A stretch of 53,531 nucleotides of DNA from an uncultured bacterium (GTDB lineage Bacteria; Bacteroidota; Bacteroidia; Chitinophagales; CAIODY01): contig CAIODY010000005.1 of assembly GCA_903857255.1 (NCBI GenBank), forward strand, positions 1 to 53,531, given 5' to 3'. Within the stretch, counting starts at the first letter, position 1; each line of letters starts with the position of its first letter. The notes below the pieces were generated by a model. That model did not search any database. It was not told where the DNA came from and saw nothing but the letters and a program-made list of their open reading frames with translations. Both the position numbers and the translations under genes were made by a program. Shown here piece after piece: positions 34,762 through 42,943 of the stretch.

Positions 34762-35010
34762 TTATTTTTTGCTGTCGTTAAAACGTTTATCAGGTGTGCC
34801 GTCTTTTTTCAAATGTTGTTTCTCCTCTTTGTTTTCTTTGTAGCGTTTGTCGGGCGTACCATCTTTTTTCATTTTAGTAGCCGATTCTTTTTCATCTTTT
34901 TTTGCCGACATTTCTTTTTTAGCGTCAGCTTTCTTTTCAGTTTTTTGTGCAAATAAGTTGGTTGAACCTACAGCCAACAATGCTGCTAATGCGATGATTA
35001 TTTTTTTCAT
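34762..35010 (-). CDS. Small basic secreted protein with two KKDGTPDKR repeats
   Basis: The start is the ATG at 35010 (82 residues); the extension to 35037 precedes the signal peptide. A signal peptide (1-~21, ending LFAQ) is followed by a Lys/Glu/Ala-rich stretch and two copies of KKDGTPDKR(Y/F) with KENK/NDSK spacers. The repeat resembles the small basic adaptor motif (LKKDGTPDMRFK-like) seen in various Bacteroidota and chlorella virus proteins, but the relation should be checked. Probably periplasmic. Function unknown. Confidence 0.75.
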   Translation of the reverse strand: MKKIIIALAALLAVGSTNLFAQKTEKKADAKKEMSAKKDEKESATKMKKDGTPDKRYKENKEEKQHLKKDGTPDKRFNDSKK

Positions 35011-35149
35011 TTTTAAAAAATATTTTTGTTTGGGCAAAGGTGCATATTTTTTTCAAACCACATAATTTTTAAGTCATGATTTTTGTCAACCAAATTCGTT
35101 TCATAACACCTTCATTCAAACAAAAAACCGATTCCTAACTTTATTCTGC
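35011..35149. other. Intergenic region with promoter of the 34762-35010 gene
   Basis: A CACCTTTG box on the minus strand at about 35035-35042 is a probable -7 element for the small basic protein. Otherwise I see no gene. The helicase promoter begins at 35150. Confidence 0.45.
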
Positions 35150-35157
35150 TATCTTTG
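35150..35157 (+). promoter_or_regulatory. -7 promoter element (TATCTTTG) of the helicase gene
   Basis: Exact TAnnTTTG match. Transcription would start near 35162-35164, giving a leader of about 255 nt before the helicase ATG, far longer than for other genes in the window. Confidence 0.65.
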
Positions 35158-35161
35158 CAAC

Positions 35162-35331
35162 CTCACTATTACTCCATTTCAAATGGAGTGTGTCAATAAA
35201 AACGGCGACAATACGCAGTGAGCCGTTGTAAGCTTCTCCAATTTTTATTCTTACAATTTATCGGTTCAACATTTTCAACGCCAATTATTCGGTGGCAAAA
35301 AAAAGTGATGTGCTTATATTTTTCAACCGAT
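35162..35331 (+). ncRNA. Putative structured 5' leader (possible pseudoknot) of the DEAD-box helicase mRNA
   Basis: Several helices can be drawn. Helix A is CTCACT (35162-35167) with AGTGAG (35217-35222). An inner hairpin is ACTCCATT (35171-35178) with AATGGAGT (35182-35189). Helix B is AACGGC (35201-35206) with GCCGTT (35222-35227), which interlocks with A as an H-type pseudoknot, or replaces it. A long-range helix is ATCGGTT (35260-35266) with AACCGAT (35325-35331), enclosing GCCA/TGGC (35280-35283, 35293-35296). The first helix begins at the predicted transcription start. No known riboswitch class recognised; function (cold-shock, autoregulation or ligand sensing) unknown. Confidence 0.5.
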
Positions 35332-35390
35332 TATTTTTCAAAAAAGGATAATCATTTTATTCATCAAAATCATCTTCAATAAAAAACAAA

Positions 35391-35414
35391 ATGAAGCTGG
35401 TTAAACAATTTTAA
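35391..35414 (+). CDS. Possible 7-codon upstream ORF
   Basis: ATG-AAG-CTG-GTT-AAA-CAA-TTT-TAA ends 2 nt before the helicase ATG at 35417, in another frame. It could couple helicase translation to ribosomes that unload at the leader. It is very short, and may be chance. Confidence 0.25.
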   Translation: MKLVKQF

Positions 35415-35416
35415 AC

Positions 35417-36700
35417 ATGACATTTAACGAACTCAATTTAATTGAGCCCATCTTGAAAGCCTTAACAACAGAAGGTTACACCACACCAACACCCATTCAA
35501 GAAAAAGCAATTCCGATAGTTTTAGGTAAAAACGATTTGCTTGGCGTAGCACAAACAGGCACAGGAAAAACTGCTGCGTTTGCGGTGCCTATCATTCAGT
35601 TATTAACTGAAAATAAAAAAAATAAAGAAGCCGAACAGCATGCTATTCAATGTTTGATTCTTACACCAACTCGTGAATTAGCCATTCAAATTGATGAAAG
35701 TTTTGCGGCGTATGGAAAGAATTGCCATTTGAAACACACCGTAATTTTTGGCGGCGTTTCGCAACATCATCAAGTGCAAACTTTAAAACGGGGTGTTGAT
35801 ATTTTAATCGCCACACCTGGTCGTTTGCTTGATTTAGGCGAACAAGGTTTTCTGAATTTAAAACACTTGAAAATATTTGTGTTGGATGAAGCCGATAGGA
35901 TGCTCGATATGGGCTTCATTCATGATGTTCGGCGTATCATCACAAAAATTCCACAACAACGTCAGACTTTATTTTTCTCGGCTACAATGCCACCTGAAAT
36001 TCAAAAATTATCGGAATCAATTTTAAAAAATCCGATTAAAGTAGAAGTAACGCCTGTTTCATCAACTGCTGATACGATTGAGCAATCGGTGTATCATGTA
36101 GAAATGAAAATGAAAAAAAGTTTGTTGAGAGATTTATTGCAAGATGCTTCAATAAAATCTGCATTAGTATTTACCAGAACCAAACATGGCGCTGATAAAG
36201 TGGTGAAAGATTTATTAGCGGCTGACATAAAATCGGCTGCCATTCATGGCAATAAATCGCAGAATAATCGACAAATGGCTTTAAGCAATTTTAAAAATGG
36301 AACTATCAGAGTGCTTGTTGCTACTGATATTGCAGCTCGAGGCATTGATGTAGATAACCTTTCACACGTTTTCAATTTTGAATTGCCCAACATTCCTGAA
36401 ACTTATGTGCATCGAATTGGAAGAACTGGCAGAGCTGGCGCAAGCGGAAAATCAATTTCATTTTGCGATAGAGAAGAATTGGAATATTTAAGAGATATTC
36501 AAAAACTGATTGGCAAAAAAATTCCTGTAGTAACTGACCATGCCTATTTGCCATCACATAATACTTCTACTGAAGTGCCGAAAAATGCTGGTAATTCAGC
36601 ATCACAACGCCCTCGACAAGGTGGTGGAAGCAGAAGTAATTTTGGAAATAGAAGAAAGCCAAGCAGCAGCGGAAATGCACAAAGAAATTATAATCGATAA
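35417..36700 (+). CDS. DEAD-box RNA helicase (RhlE-like)
   Basis: The 427-residue enzyme has all DEAD-box motifs in order. These are the Q motif (TPIQ), AQTGTGKTAAF (motif I), PTRELAIQ (Ia), TPGR (Ib), DEAD (II, in VLDEADRMLD), SAT (III), ALVFTRTKHGA (IV), TDIAARGID (V) and HRIGRTGR (VI). A basic tail rich in Gly, Arg, Ser and Asn (~380-427) matches RhlE-type proteins used in cold-adapted mRNA or ribosome remodelling. The unusually long leader upstream suggests control at the mRNA level. It is followed by a 9-bp hairpin (36713-36748) that lacks a T-run. Confidence 0.95.
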   Translation: MTFNELNLIEPILKALTTEGYTTPTPIQEKAIPIVLGKNDLLGVAQTGTGKTAAFAVPIIQLLTENKKNKEAEQHAIQCLILTPTRELAIQIDESFAAYGKNCHLKHTVIFGGVSQHHQVQTLKRGVDILIATPGRLLDLGEQGFLNLKHLKIFVLDEADRMLDMGFIHDVRRIITKIPQQRQTLFFSATMPPEIQKLSESILKNPIKVEVTPVSSTADTIEQSVYHVEMKMKKSLLRDLLQDASIKSALVFTRTKHGADKVVKDLLAADIKSAAIHGNKSQNNRQMALSNFKNGTIRVLVATDIAARGIDVDNLSHVFNFELPNIPETYVHRIGRTGRAGASGKSISFCDREELEYLRDIQKLIGKKIPVVTDHAYLPSHNTSTEVPKNAGNSASQRPRQGGGSRSNFGNRRKPSSSGNAQRNYNR

Positions 36701-36776
36701 TTTGGTTTGAAACCATAAAACTTTAATTCGGCATGAAGTGTTTTATGGCATGAGCAAGTTTATTATTTTTTTAAGT

Positions 36777-36808
36777 AAAAATGCTTGTTTAAACTGACAA
36801 GCATTTTC
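36777..36808 (+). terminator. Terminator upstream of gltA
   Basis: AAAATGCTTGT (36777-36787) and ACAAGCATTTT (36796-36806) form a perfect 11-bp stem with an 8-nt loop. The gltA promoter box follows at once (36809-36816), so the two share DNA. The T-run is only four bases. Confidence 0.7.
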
Positions 36809-36816
36809 TATATTTG
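36809..36816 (+). promoter_or_regulatory. -7 promoter element (TATATTTG) of gltA
   Basis: Exact TAnnTTTG match, 42 nt upstream of the ATG. A TTG at 36785-36787, within the 5' arm of the preceding terminator stem, is 21 nt upstream and may be the -33 element. Confidence 0.6.
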
Positions 36817-36858
36817 GCAACTCATTTTTTATAACAACTAACTTCTTATTTTCTTACA

Positions 36859-38172
36859 ATGGGAATCGTAAAAGATAAATTTAAAGCGGTAGCAATGCCG
36901 ATGATTGATGAAGTGAAAACTATCATTAAAGACCATGGCGACAAGCAATTGGATACTGTAACCATTTCACAAGCCTATGGCGGCATGAGAGATATTATGA
37001 GTATGGTGGTGGAAACCTCATTGCTAGACCCAATTGATGGTATTCGTTTTCGGGGTTATTCAATTCCTGAATTGCACGAAAAATTACCAAAAGCCGAAGG
37101 CAGCACTGAACCTTTGCCCGAAGGAATTTTTTATTTGATGCTCACTGGCGAATTGCCAACAGCAGAAATTGTAAATCATTTAGGAACTGTGTTTGCAAAA
37201 AGAAGTGTAGTGCCCAAACACGTTTTTGATGTGTTAGATGCATTACCAATTGCAACGCATCCAATGACGCAATTTACCACTGCGATTATGGCGATGCAAA
37301 CTGAATCGTTGTTTGCAAAAGCTTATCGCAAAGGCATGAACAAAAAAGATTATTGGGATTATACGTTTGAAGATTCGATGAATTTAATTGCACGTTTGCC
37401 ACGTGTAGCAGCCTATATTTATCGCCGAACTTACAAAGGCGGTGTGCATATTGAACCCGACCATTATTTAGATTGGGGTGCAAACTTTGCTCACATGCTG
37501 GGTTACGAGCAAAAAGAGTTTCATTATTTGATGCATTTATATTTAACCATTCATGCCGACCATGAAGGTGGAAATTTATCTGCACACACGGTACACTGCG
37601 TTGGTAGCGGATTGTCAGACCCTTATTTGTCTTTTGCAGCAGGTATGAATGCTTTAGCAGGACCATTGCATGGCTTAGCAAATCAAGAAGTGATTCGTTG
37701 GATTCAAAATATGCAAGCTGAATTGGGTGGCGGTGTGCCGAGCAAACAACAAATTGCTGACTATGTAAATAAAACAATGGCTGAAGGAAAAGTTGTTCCA
37801 GGATATGGTCATGCTGTATTACGCAGAACTGACCCACGTTTCACCGCACAAATGGAATTCGCAAAAAAATATATGCCACATGATGAATTGGTAAATATTG
37901 TTTGGGCTGTGTATGATGTTGTACCAGAAATTTTAGGCAGCAAAGGAAAAATAAAAAATCCTTGGCCAAATGTGGATGCACATAGCGGCGCATTGTTGGT
38001 GCATTACGGCTTGGTTGAAAATGATTACTACACAGTATTATTTGGTGTTAGTAGAGCATTGGGTGTATTAGCGCAATTGTGTTGGAGTAGGGCTTTAAGT
38101 TTGCCGCTTGAACGACCAAAATCAGTAACAACAGAATGGATAAAAGATTATATCAAAAATTACAAAAACTAA
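36859..38172 (+). CDS. gltA: Citrate synthase, mitochondrial-like type
   Basis: The 437-residue enzyme condenses acetyl-CoA and oxaloacetate. The active-site histidines are in GGNLSAHTVHCVGSGLSDPY and GPLHGLANQEV, and the catalytic Asp/Arg are in GHAVLRRTDPRF. The wording of these segments, and the N-terminal half (GIRFRGYSIPE, GEIPTAE-like GELPTAE), are much closer to eukaryotic mitochondrial citrate synthase than to the short or hexameric bacterial enzymes. Bacteroidota often have this type. It is monocistronic with its own promoter and a convergent terminator. Confidence 0.95.
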   Translation: MGIVKDKFKAVAMPMIDEVKTIIKDHGDKQLDTVTISQAYGGMRDIMSMVVETSLLDPIDGIRFRGYSIPELHEKLPKAEGSTEPLPEGIFYLMLTGELPTAEIVNHLGTVFAKRSVVPKHVFDVLDALPIATHPMTQFTTAIMAMQTESLFAKAYRKGMNKKDYWDYTFEDSMNLIARLPRVAAYIYRRTYKGGVHIEPDHYLDWGANFAHMLGYEQKEFHYLMHLYLTIHADHEGGNLSAHTVHCVGSGLSDPYLSFAAGMNALAGPLHGLANQEVIRWIQNMQAELGGGVPSKQQIADYVNKTMAEGKVVPGYGHAVLRRTDPRFTAQMEFAKKYMPHDELVNIVWAVYDVVPEILGSKGKIKNPWPNVDAHSGALLVHYGLVENDYYTVLFGVSRALGVLAQLCWSRALSLPLERPKSVTTEWIKDYIKNYKN

Positions 38173-38193
38173 TTTGTGTAATTTCTCTACAAA

Positions 38194-38230
38194 CAAAAAA
38201 AGCTAAGTTCAATTGAACTTAGCTTTTTTT
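38194..38230. terminator. Bidirectional terminator between gltA and yajQ
   Basis: AAAAGCTAAGTTCAA and TTGAACTTAGCTTTT form a 15-bp palindrome flanked by A- and T-runs, so it works for both convergent genes. Confidence 0.9.
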
Positions 38231-38254
38231 TATTTCAAATAATTCAAAACAAAA

Positions 38255-38746
38255 TCAACTTTTCATATTGTCAAATTGCAAAGCAACACCAAAATCACCA
38301 GCCTTGCACAAAGCAATTGTTTCTTGCAAATCGTCAATTTTTTTTCCAGTAACACGGATAATATCATCCATAATTTGAGCTTGCACTTTTAAGCCACCTT
38401 CTTTAATGTGTTTAATAATTTTCTTCGCAGTTTCTTTATCAATGCCTTCTTTCAGCTTGATATCTTTTTTCACCATGTTGCCGCTGGCATAATGTTCTTT
38501 GCCCATATCGAGGCAATTAGGGTCAATGCCTTGCTTGATTAATTTGCTCAACAAAACATCCTGGATTTGGCGCATTCGCAAATCAGTTTCAGTAACCACG
38601 TGCAAATTGTTTTCTTTTTTCTTCAACTCGATTTCTGTTTTTGAATCACGAAAATCAAACCTATTAAGAATTTCTTTTTTCAAATTATTAATGGCGTTAT
38701 CTAAATTTTGTGCATTGATTTCACTTTTAATATCGAATGATGGCAT
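38255..38746 (-). CDS. yajQ: YajQ-family nucleotide-binding protein
   Basis: The 163-residue protein matches YajQ in length and sequence: MPSFDIKSEINAQNLDNAINNLKKE at the start, RFDFRDS, DLRMRQIQDVL, KKIIKHIKEGGLKVQAQI and DDLQETIALCKAGDFGVALQF(DN). Some members bind cyclic di-GMP and act with a transcription factor; others bind RNA or tRNA. No partner is visible. Its -7 box TAACTTTG lies at 38773-38780, giving a leader of about 20 nt. Confidence 0.95.
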   Translation of the reverse strand: MPSFDIKSEINAQNLDNAINNLKKEILNRFDFRDSKTEIELKKKENNLHVVTETDLRMRQIQDVLLSKLIKQGIDPNCLDMGKEHYASGNMVKKDIKLKEGIDKETAKKIIKHIKEGGLKVQAQIMDDIIRVTGKKIDDLQETIALCKAGDFGVALQFDNMKS

Positions 38747-38772
38747 GGCAATTTTTTTAAAAAGTTAGAATG

Positions 38773-38780
38773 CAAAGTTA
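38773..38780 (-). promoter_or_regulatory. -7 promoter element (TAACTTTG) of yajQ
   Basis: Exact TAnnTTTG match on the minus strand, 26 nt upstream of the ATG. Confidence 0.6.
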
Positions 38781-38850
38781 GGCAGAATCCGAAAAAAATG
38801 TAGCTGCATTTCAAACAGATTTTTTACAGTTAAATTTCCAGCAACAATAT

Positions 38851-38858
38851 TAATTTTG
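38851..38858 (+). promoter_or_regulatory. -7 promoter element (TAATTTTG) abutting the sirtuin start codon
   Basis: TAATTTTG is followed by ACAGC and the ATG at 38864, so the expected transcription start lies on or beside the start codon (leaderless). Confidence 0.55.
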
Positions 38859-38863
38859 ACAGC

Positions 38864-39547
38864 ATGAAAAAAAGAATTGTTGTACTCACTGGGGCTGGAG
38901 TTAGCGCCGAAAGCGGTTTGCAAACATTTCGAGATAGTAATGGCTTGTGGGAAAATCATCGTATTGAAGATGTGGCAACGCCCCAAGCTTTTGAGCGTAA
39001 TCCTGCATTAGTTTTAGATTTTTATAATCGACGAAGAAATGCTGTGTTGAAAGCTACACCCAATGCAGCACACGAAGCATTAGTAAAACTTGAAGAAAAA
39101 TTTGATGTGCAAATCATCACACAAAATATTGATGATTTGCATGAACGAGCAGGCAGCAAAAACATCATGCACTTACATGGCGAAATCACCAAATGCAGAA
39201 CCACAGCAACTTTTCCAAAATTTTACGAATACAACACTGATTTAAAAGTTGGCGACAAAGGTGCAGATGGTTATCAATTACGACCACATATTGTGTGGTT
39301 TGGCGAAGCTGTACCGATGATGCAAATCGCTATGAACATGGTTTCTACGGCTGATATATTTTTGATTGTAGGCACTTCATTGGCTGTTTATCCTGCGGCA
39401 AGTTTAGTGAATTATTTGCCTTACAATATTCCAATTTATGTGGTAGATAAAAAATTGCCGTCTTTACCAAACCTGCCCAAACTCACTGCCATCGAGCAAC
39501 CTGCAACTATTGGCATGCAAATGTTGTTAGAAAAAATATTGACCTAA
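38864..39547 (+). CDS. cobB: Zinc-less, SIRT5/CobB-like NAD-dependent protein deacylase
   Basis: The 227-residue sirtuin has GAGVSAESGL (10-19), the FRDSNGLWE loop (~22-30), QNIDDLHERAG (87-97), catalytic His105 in HLHGE, and GTSLAVYPAASLV. Tyr54-x-x-Arg57 (YNRR) is the pair that recognises succinyl- and malonyl-lysine in SIRT5 and CobB. Most sirtuins carry four zinc cysteines after the catalytic histidine; here only Cys111 remains, and the segment CRTTATFPKFYEYNTDLKVGDK replaces the zinc ribbon. This variant exists elsewhere in Bacteroidota. Its stop overlaps the stop of the convergent GT gene by 3 nt. Confidence 0.92.
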   Translation: MKKRIVVLTGAGVSAESGLQTFRDSNGLWENHRIEDVATPQAFERNPALVLDFYNRRRNAVLKATPNAAHEALVKLEEKFDVQIITQNIDDLHERAGSKNIMHLHGEITKCRTTATFPKFYEYNTDLKVGDKGADGYQLRPHIVWFGEAVPMMQIAMNMVSTADIFLIVGTSLAVYPAASLVNYLPYNIPIYVVDKKLPSLPNLPKLTAIEQPATIGMQMLLEKILT

Positions 39548-41004
39548 TTCAATTGGTACAAATAATAACAATCAGTTCTTTCCAGCCAATTATTGAAATT
39601 AAATTTCCAAACCCAATTTGGAAAAGTACAGTAAATCATTTTTTTATTTTGTAGCGAATCAGCAAATTGTTTCTTATGTTCGGTTACAAAAAAGCAATTT
39701 GTTGTTGGCACTGCAACTGCTTCATTCAATGACGAAATGACTTTTATTTCTAAATTTTTTCGTTTAAAAAAATTAACATCCAAGCCAACTTTTTTATAAG
39801 GATTATCATCAGCGGTTCTGCAATATAAAATTGTTTTATCAGCATAATTTTTGAACATAAAATGATAAAGCGAATCGTGAATATTTAATGGTTTCACAAC
39901 TACAATAGCCAATACAGCTAAATTAATGAACCATACAAAAGCCATGCTGCGCCTGAATAATTTTGATTTCAGCAAAGAAAAAAAAACATCGACTTTTTGT
40001 ACGCTTTTTGTAAACATAAAAGGAATGAATACAATGATTGGAAATAAAAATCTTAATTCTTTGTGCGCCAAAATAATGTGTGAAAGCACAAATGGAAACA
40101 CAATCCATGTAACTGCGTTCCAAGGAAATAATGCAAAAAATGAAAGTGCCGTTATAATTATTACTAAGCTAATTGGCGGAACACCAGTGATAAAAAAATA
40201 AGAAAAATAAAACCACCAAGGATTACTTCCTGCGCCAAGTGCAGCTTTATGTAAAGTGATATTTTGGTGATAATAATTGTACGCTGTAAATACCCATTTG
40301 CCGTAAAACCACTTGTCAATCAGCATTCCGAAGCCATACAACAGAAAAAAACAAATCACAATTGCTAACAGCCATTGAATTTTTTCTTTCTTTACCAACA
40401 ACAACCAAAGCCCAAAACCTGCTACCATAGCGGCTGATTGTGTACGACAAACTACCGACAAACCCAACAATGCACCCACCAAAAAAGCTTGTAGCCATTT
40501 TTTTTTGCCTGTTAAAAAATAGCTGCAATAACCTAAAACAAAAAAGCTTGCTGACCAATTTTCAGATGAAAATCTGACGCCGCAATAAAAATAAAACCAC
40601 AAAAAAAACGAACTCAATAAAAAATATTTAGCCAAAATTTTCTGGTTGCTAAATTCATTTTTGTGAATTTTATACAATAAAAATAATCCTGAAAAAGATA
40701 AAATTCCAGACAACAAACGCAATAAAAAATTTACTAAAAACGGATTTGAACCGAACAAAAATTCGACTACATTATAAATACAAACTACTATTGCTGGCTG
40801 CAATGCAGGGCGCATTTGAAATTGATATTCCCAAGGTAATAAGCTGGGTTGAGTGAGATGAAGTTTGAGTGCTGCATATTCTAAAATCTGAAAATGCTCA
40901 TCGGCTTGATGATAACCTACAGAACAATAAGCAGCTATGAAAATCAAAGCAATAACTGCAATTGCGATTTTATTTTTCGAAAAAATGAATGCTAATTTTT
41001 CCAT
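39544..41004 (-). CDS. GT-C membrane glycosyltransferase, GT22 (Alg9/PIG-B-like)
   Basis: The 486-residue protein has about 10 membrane helices. The first extracytoplasmic loop begins HQADEHFQILEYAALKL, the acidic GT-C motif (ADE), and continues LPWEYQFQMRPALQP, matching the family segment (T/P)WE(Y/W)..RP of GT22 lipid-linked mannosyltransferases. HKELRFLFPIIVF (~300) corresponds to the conserved H-K-E-x-R-F segment of the family. It should transfer a sugar from a polyprenyl-phosphate donor on the outer face of the inner membrane. It begins 6 nt downstream of the TPR lipoprotein gene and is co-transcribed with it. Confidence 0.88.
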   Translation of the reverse strand: MEKLAFIFSKNKIAIAVIALIFIAAYCSVGYHQADEHFQILEYAALKLHLTQPSLLPWEYQFQMRPALQPAIVVCIYNVVEFLFGSNPFLVNFLLRLLSGILSFSGLFLLYKIHKNEFSNQKILAKYFLLSSFFLWFYFYCGVRFSSENWSASFFVLGYCSYFLTGKKKWLQAFLVGALLGLSVVCRTQSAAMVAGFGLWLLLVKKEKIQWLLAIVICFFLLYGFGMLIDKWFYGKWVFTAYNYYHQNITLHKAALGAGSNPWWFYFSYFFITGVPPISLVIIITALSFFALFPWNAVTWIVFPFVLSHIILAHKELRFLFPIIVFIPFMFTKSVQKVDVFFSLLKSKLFRRSMAFVWFINLAVLAIVVVKPLNIHDSLYHFMFKNYADKTILYCRTADDNPYKKVGLDVNFFKRKNLEIKVISSLNEAVAVPTTNCFFVTEHKKQFADSLQNKKMIYCTFPNWVWKFNFNNWLERTDCYYLYQLN

Positions 41005-41010
41005 TCAATT

Positions 41011-42762
41011 TTATTCAGCTTCGGTAGTTTCAAAATATTTTTTTTCAGCAATTTTTTTATCAAGCATCATTCCCTTGCTTCCACTTTGTTTTGCTTGTTG
41101 CCAAAAATTAATGGCTTTGTTTTCATCATTCAAAAAAAAGTAAACATCGCCCAAATGCTCTAAAATAGTAGGGTTTTGAGCTGCTCCATTATTGTATGCT
41201 TTTTCAATCCATTCTTTTGCATCAGTATATTTTTTTTGTTGAAACAAAATCCAACCATAAGTATCCTGAAACGAATTATTTTTTGGTTGCAGTAAATTTG
41301 ATTTTTTTGAAAGCTCTTCAGCTCTATCCAAATTCATGTTTCGGCACGACAAATAATATGCATAATTATTCATCACAAAAGCATCATCAGGTTTTAAATC
41401 CAATGCTTTTTCATAAGCACTATCGCTGGCATTGTGTCGTTTCATGGCATGATAAGTATCGCCCAATGACGCATAGAACTGGGCTTTCAAGGCATTGTTA
41501 TCAGCGCACATCGGAATGCCACGTTTCAAATTCTTGATAGACTTGTCATAATTTTTCAATTGCAGATTCGCAAACCCGTTGAAGTAATAACTCAACGCCT
41601 GTTCGGGAAAAAATTCCACTGCTTTGCTGCTATAATTTTCCAATGAATCATTTTTTTTCAAATCGCTCAACACAAAAAATAATTGCTGCCATACGGCAAA
41701 TTCTTTTGGTTCGATGGCAATACTTTTTTTGTAGTCGCTCATCGCAGCTTCGCTGTTGTGCATACTCACATTCACATCGCCATGTATCGCAAACGCTCTG
41801 CTATCGCTGCTATTGGTTTGTGTGAATAACGTACTTATGCGTAAAGCATCTGGCAATTTCGTTGTATCAAGGGCTGCTTTTTGCATCAACAAACCAAGCA
41901 AGCCAATTTTCATAGTGGCATCTAATTCTTTGCTATTGATACTCTTTTCTAAGTTGTCAATAAAATTTTTGTAATCATTTTTTCGGTAGTAAAATTGCGC
42001 CAATGCCACATAAGCTCTACCATCACCTGGGCTTATTTTCATCAATCGCTCATAAGCTTGCATTGCTTTTTCGGGTTGATTGTTAGCTTCATACAATTCT
42101 GCCAACATGCCATAGTAGCGCACTTCGGAAGGATTAACCGAAATTAATTTTTCCAATTCACCAGCTGCTAAATCAACTTTTCCCATTCGCAAATACACTT
42201 GTTCTTTTTGCAAACTCAATTCTTCATTGCTTCCTGTTCTATTTTCTAATTGATTAAACAAACGCAAAGCATCGCTCCATTGATTTGATTTTTCATACAA
42301 ATAAGCACCATTCAAATAATAATCTTCTTCTTCCGGATTTTGTTTAATCAGCGTTTCATACACTGCTGCTGCCTCTTTCAGCTTACCAGATGAAGCTAAA
42401 GCATCAGCATATTGCATTTGATACCATTTGTTTTTGGCATCTAATTTTACTGCCTGATTGGCAAATAATAAGGCTGGTTCATTACGCTGACTTTCTAAAT
42501 AAATTTTCGACAATTCGTAGAAAGCCGCATCATTAGTAGGGTTCAGCTTCACACATTCATTCAATAATTTAATCGCTTGAGGCACATCACCTAAGTTATA
42601 AGCTTTGATGGCATCTAAAAAAGTGCGTTGTTCCTCATTAGTTTTTCCATCTAACTGATTGCTTGCAATGCTTGATTTATCAACTATTTGCAACGATTTA
42701 TGCGTACCGCATGATTGCACTAAAAATAAAACGCCGATAAAAAATAAAAATAGTTTTTTCAT
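41011..42762 (-). CDS. TPR-repeat lipoprotein
   Basis: The 583-residue protein has a lipoprotein signal with lipobox VQSC (Cys18). Some 13-14 TPR repeats follow from ~45 to ~575 (for example AIKLLNECVKLNPTNDAAFYELSKIYL, NEALLFANQAVKLD-like, KAMQAYERLMKISPGDGRAYVALAQFYY). It probably acts as a periplasmic or outer-membrane scaffold. The partner is unknown; the adjacent GT22-like gene 6 nt downstream suggests a role in surface glycan assembly or protein glycosylation, but this is only context. Confidence 0.88.
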   Translation of the reverse strand: MKKLFLFFIGVLFLVQSCGTHKSLQIVDKSSIASNQLDGKTNEEQRTFLDAIKAYNLGDVPQAIKLLNECVKLNPTNDAAFYELSKIYLESQRNEPALLFANQAVKLDAKNKWYQMQYADALASSGKLKEAAAVYETLIKQNPEEEDYYLNGAYLYEKSNQWSDALRLFNQLENRTGSNEELSLQKEQVYLRMGKVDLAAGELEKLISVNPSEVRYYGMLAELYEANNQPEKAMQAYERLMKISPGDGRAYVALAQFYYRKNDYKNFIDNLEKSINSKELDATMKIGLLGLLMQKAALDTTKLPDALRISTLFTQTNSSDSRAFAIHGDVNVSMHNSEAAMSDYKKSIAIEPKEFAVWQQLFFVLSDLKKNDSLENYSSKAVEFFPEQALSYYFNGFANLQLKNYDKSIKNLKRGIPMCADNNALKAQFYASLGDTYHAMKRHNASDSAYEKALDLKPDDAFVMNNYAYYLSCRNMNLDRAEELSKKSNLLQPKNNSFQDTYGWILFQQKKYTDAKEWIEKAYNNGAAQNPTILEHLGDVYFFLNDENKAINFWQQAKQSGSKGMMLDKKIAEKKYFETTEAE

Positions 42763-42943
42763 TTGCTTGTTTGCAAATTACTTCATTTAAAAAATGAAAA
42801 GAAAACTTTTTAAAAGATTTTAACGATTAAAATGCTTTGCTTGAAAATAAATTATAGCCGATGAACAGCAAAGAAAAATTTTATTTTGTCATTTTTTTGA
42901 AAATATTTTACTTTATTTTTACATTACTAAACCATTTATCATT

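Noticed and set aside
36713-36748. 9-bp inverted repeat CCATAAAAC/GTTTTATGG after the helicase
   Set aside because: No T-run follows and the loop is 18 nt, so I do not call it a terminator; the better hairpin is at 36777.
37286-37837. 183-codon minus-strand ORF inside gltA
   Set aside because: Fully antisense to the conserved active-site half of citrate synthase, His/Cys/Leu-rich low-quality composition and no promoter or signal.
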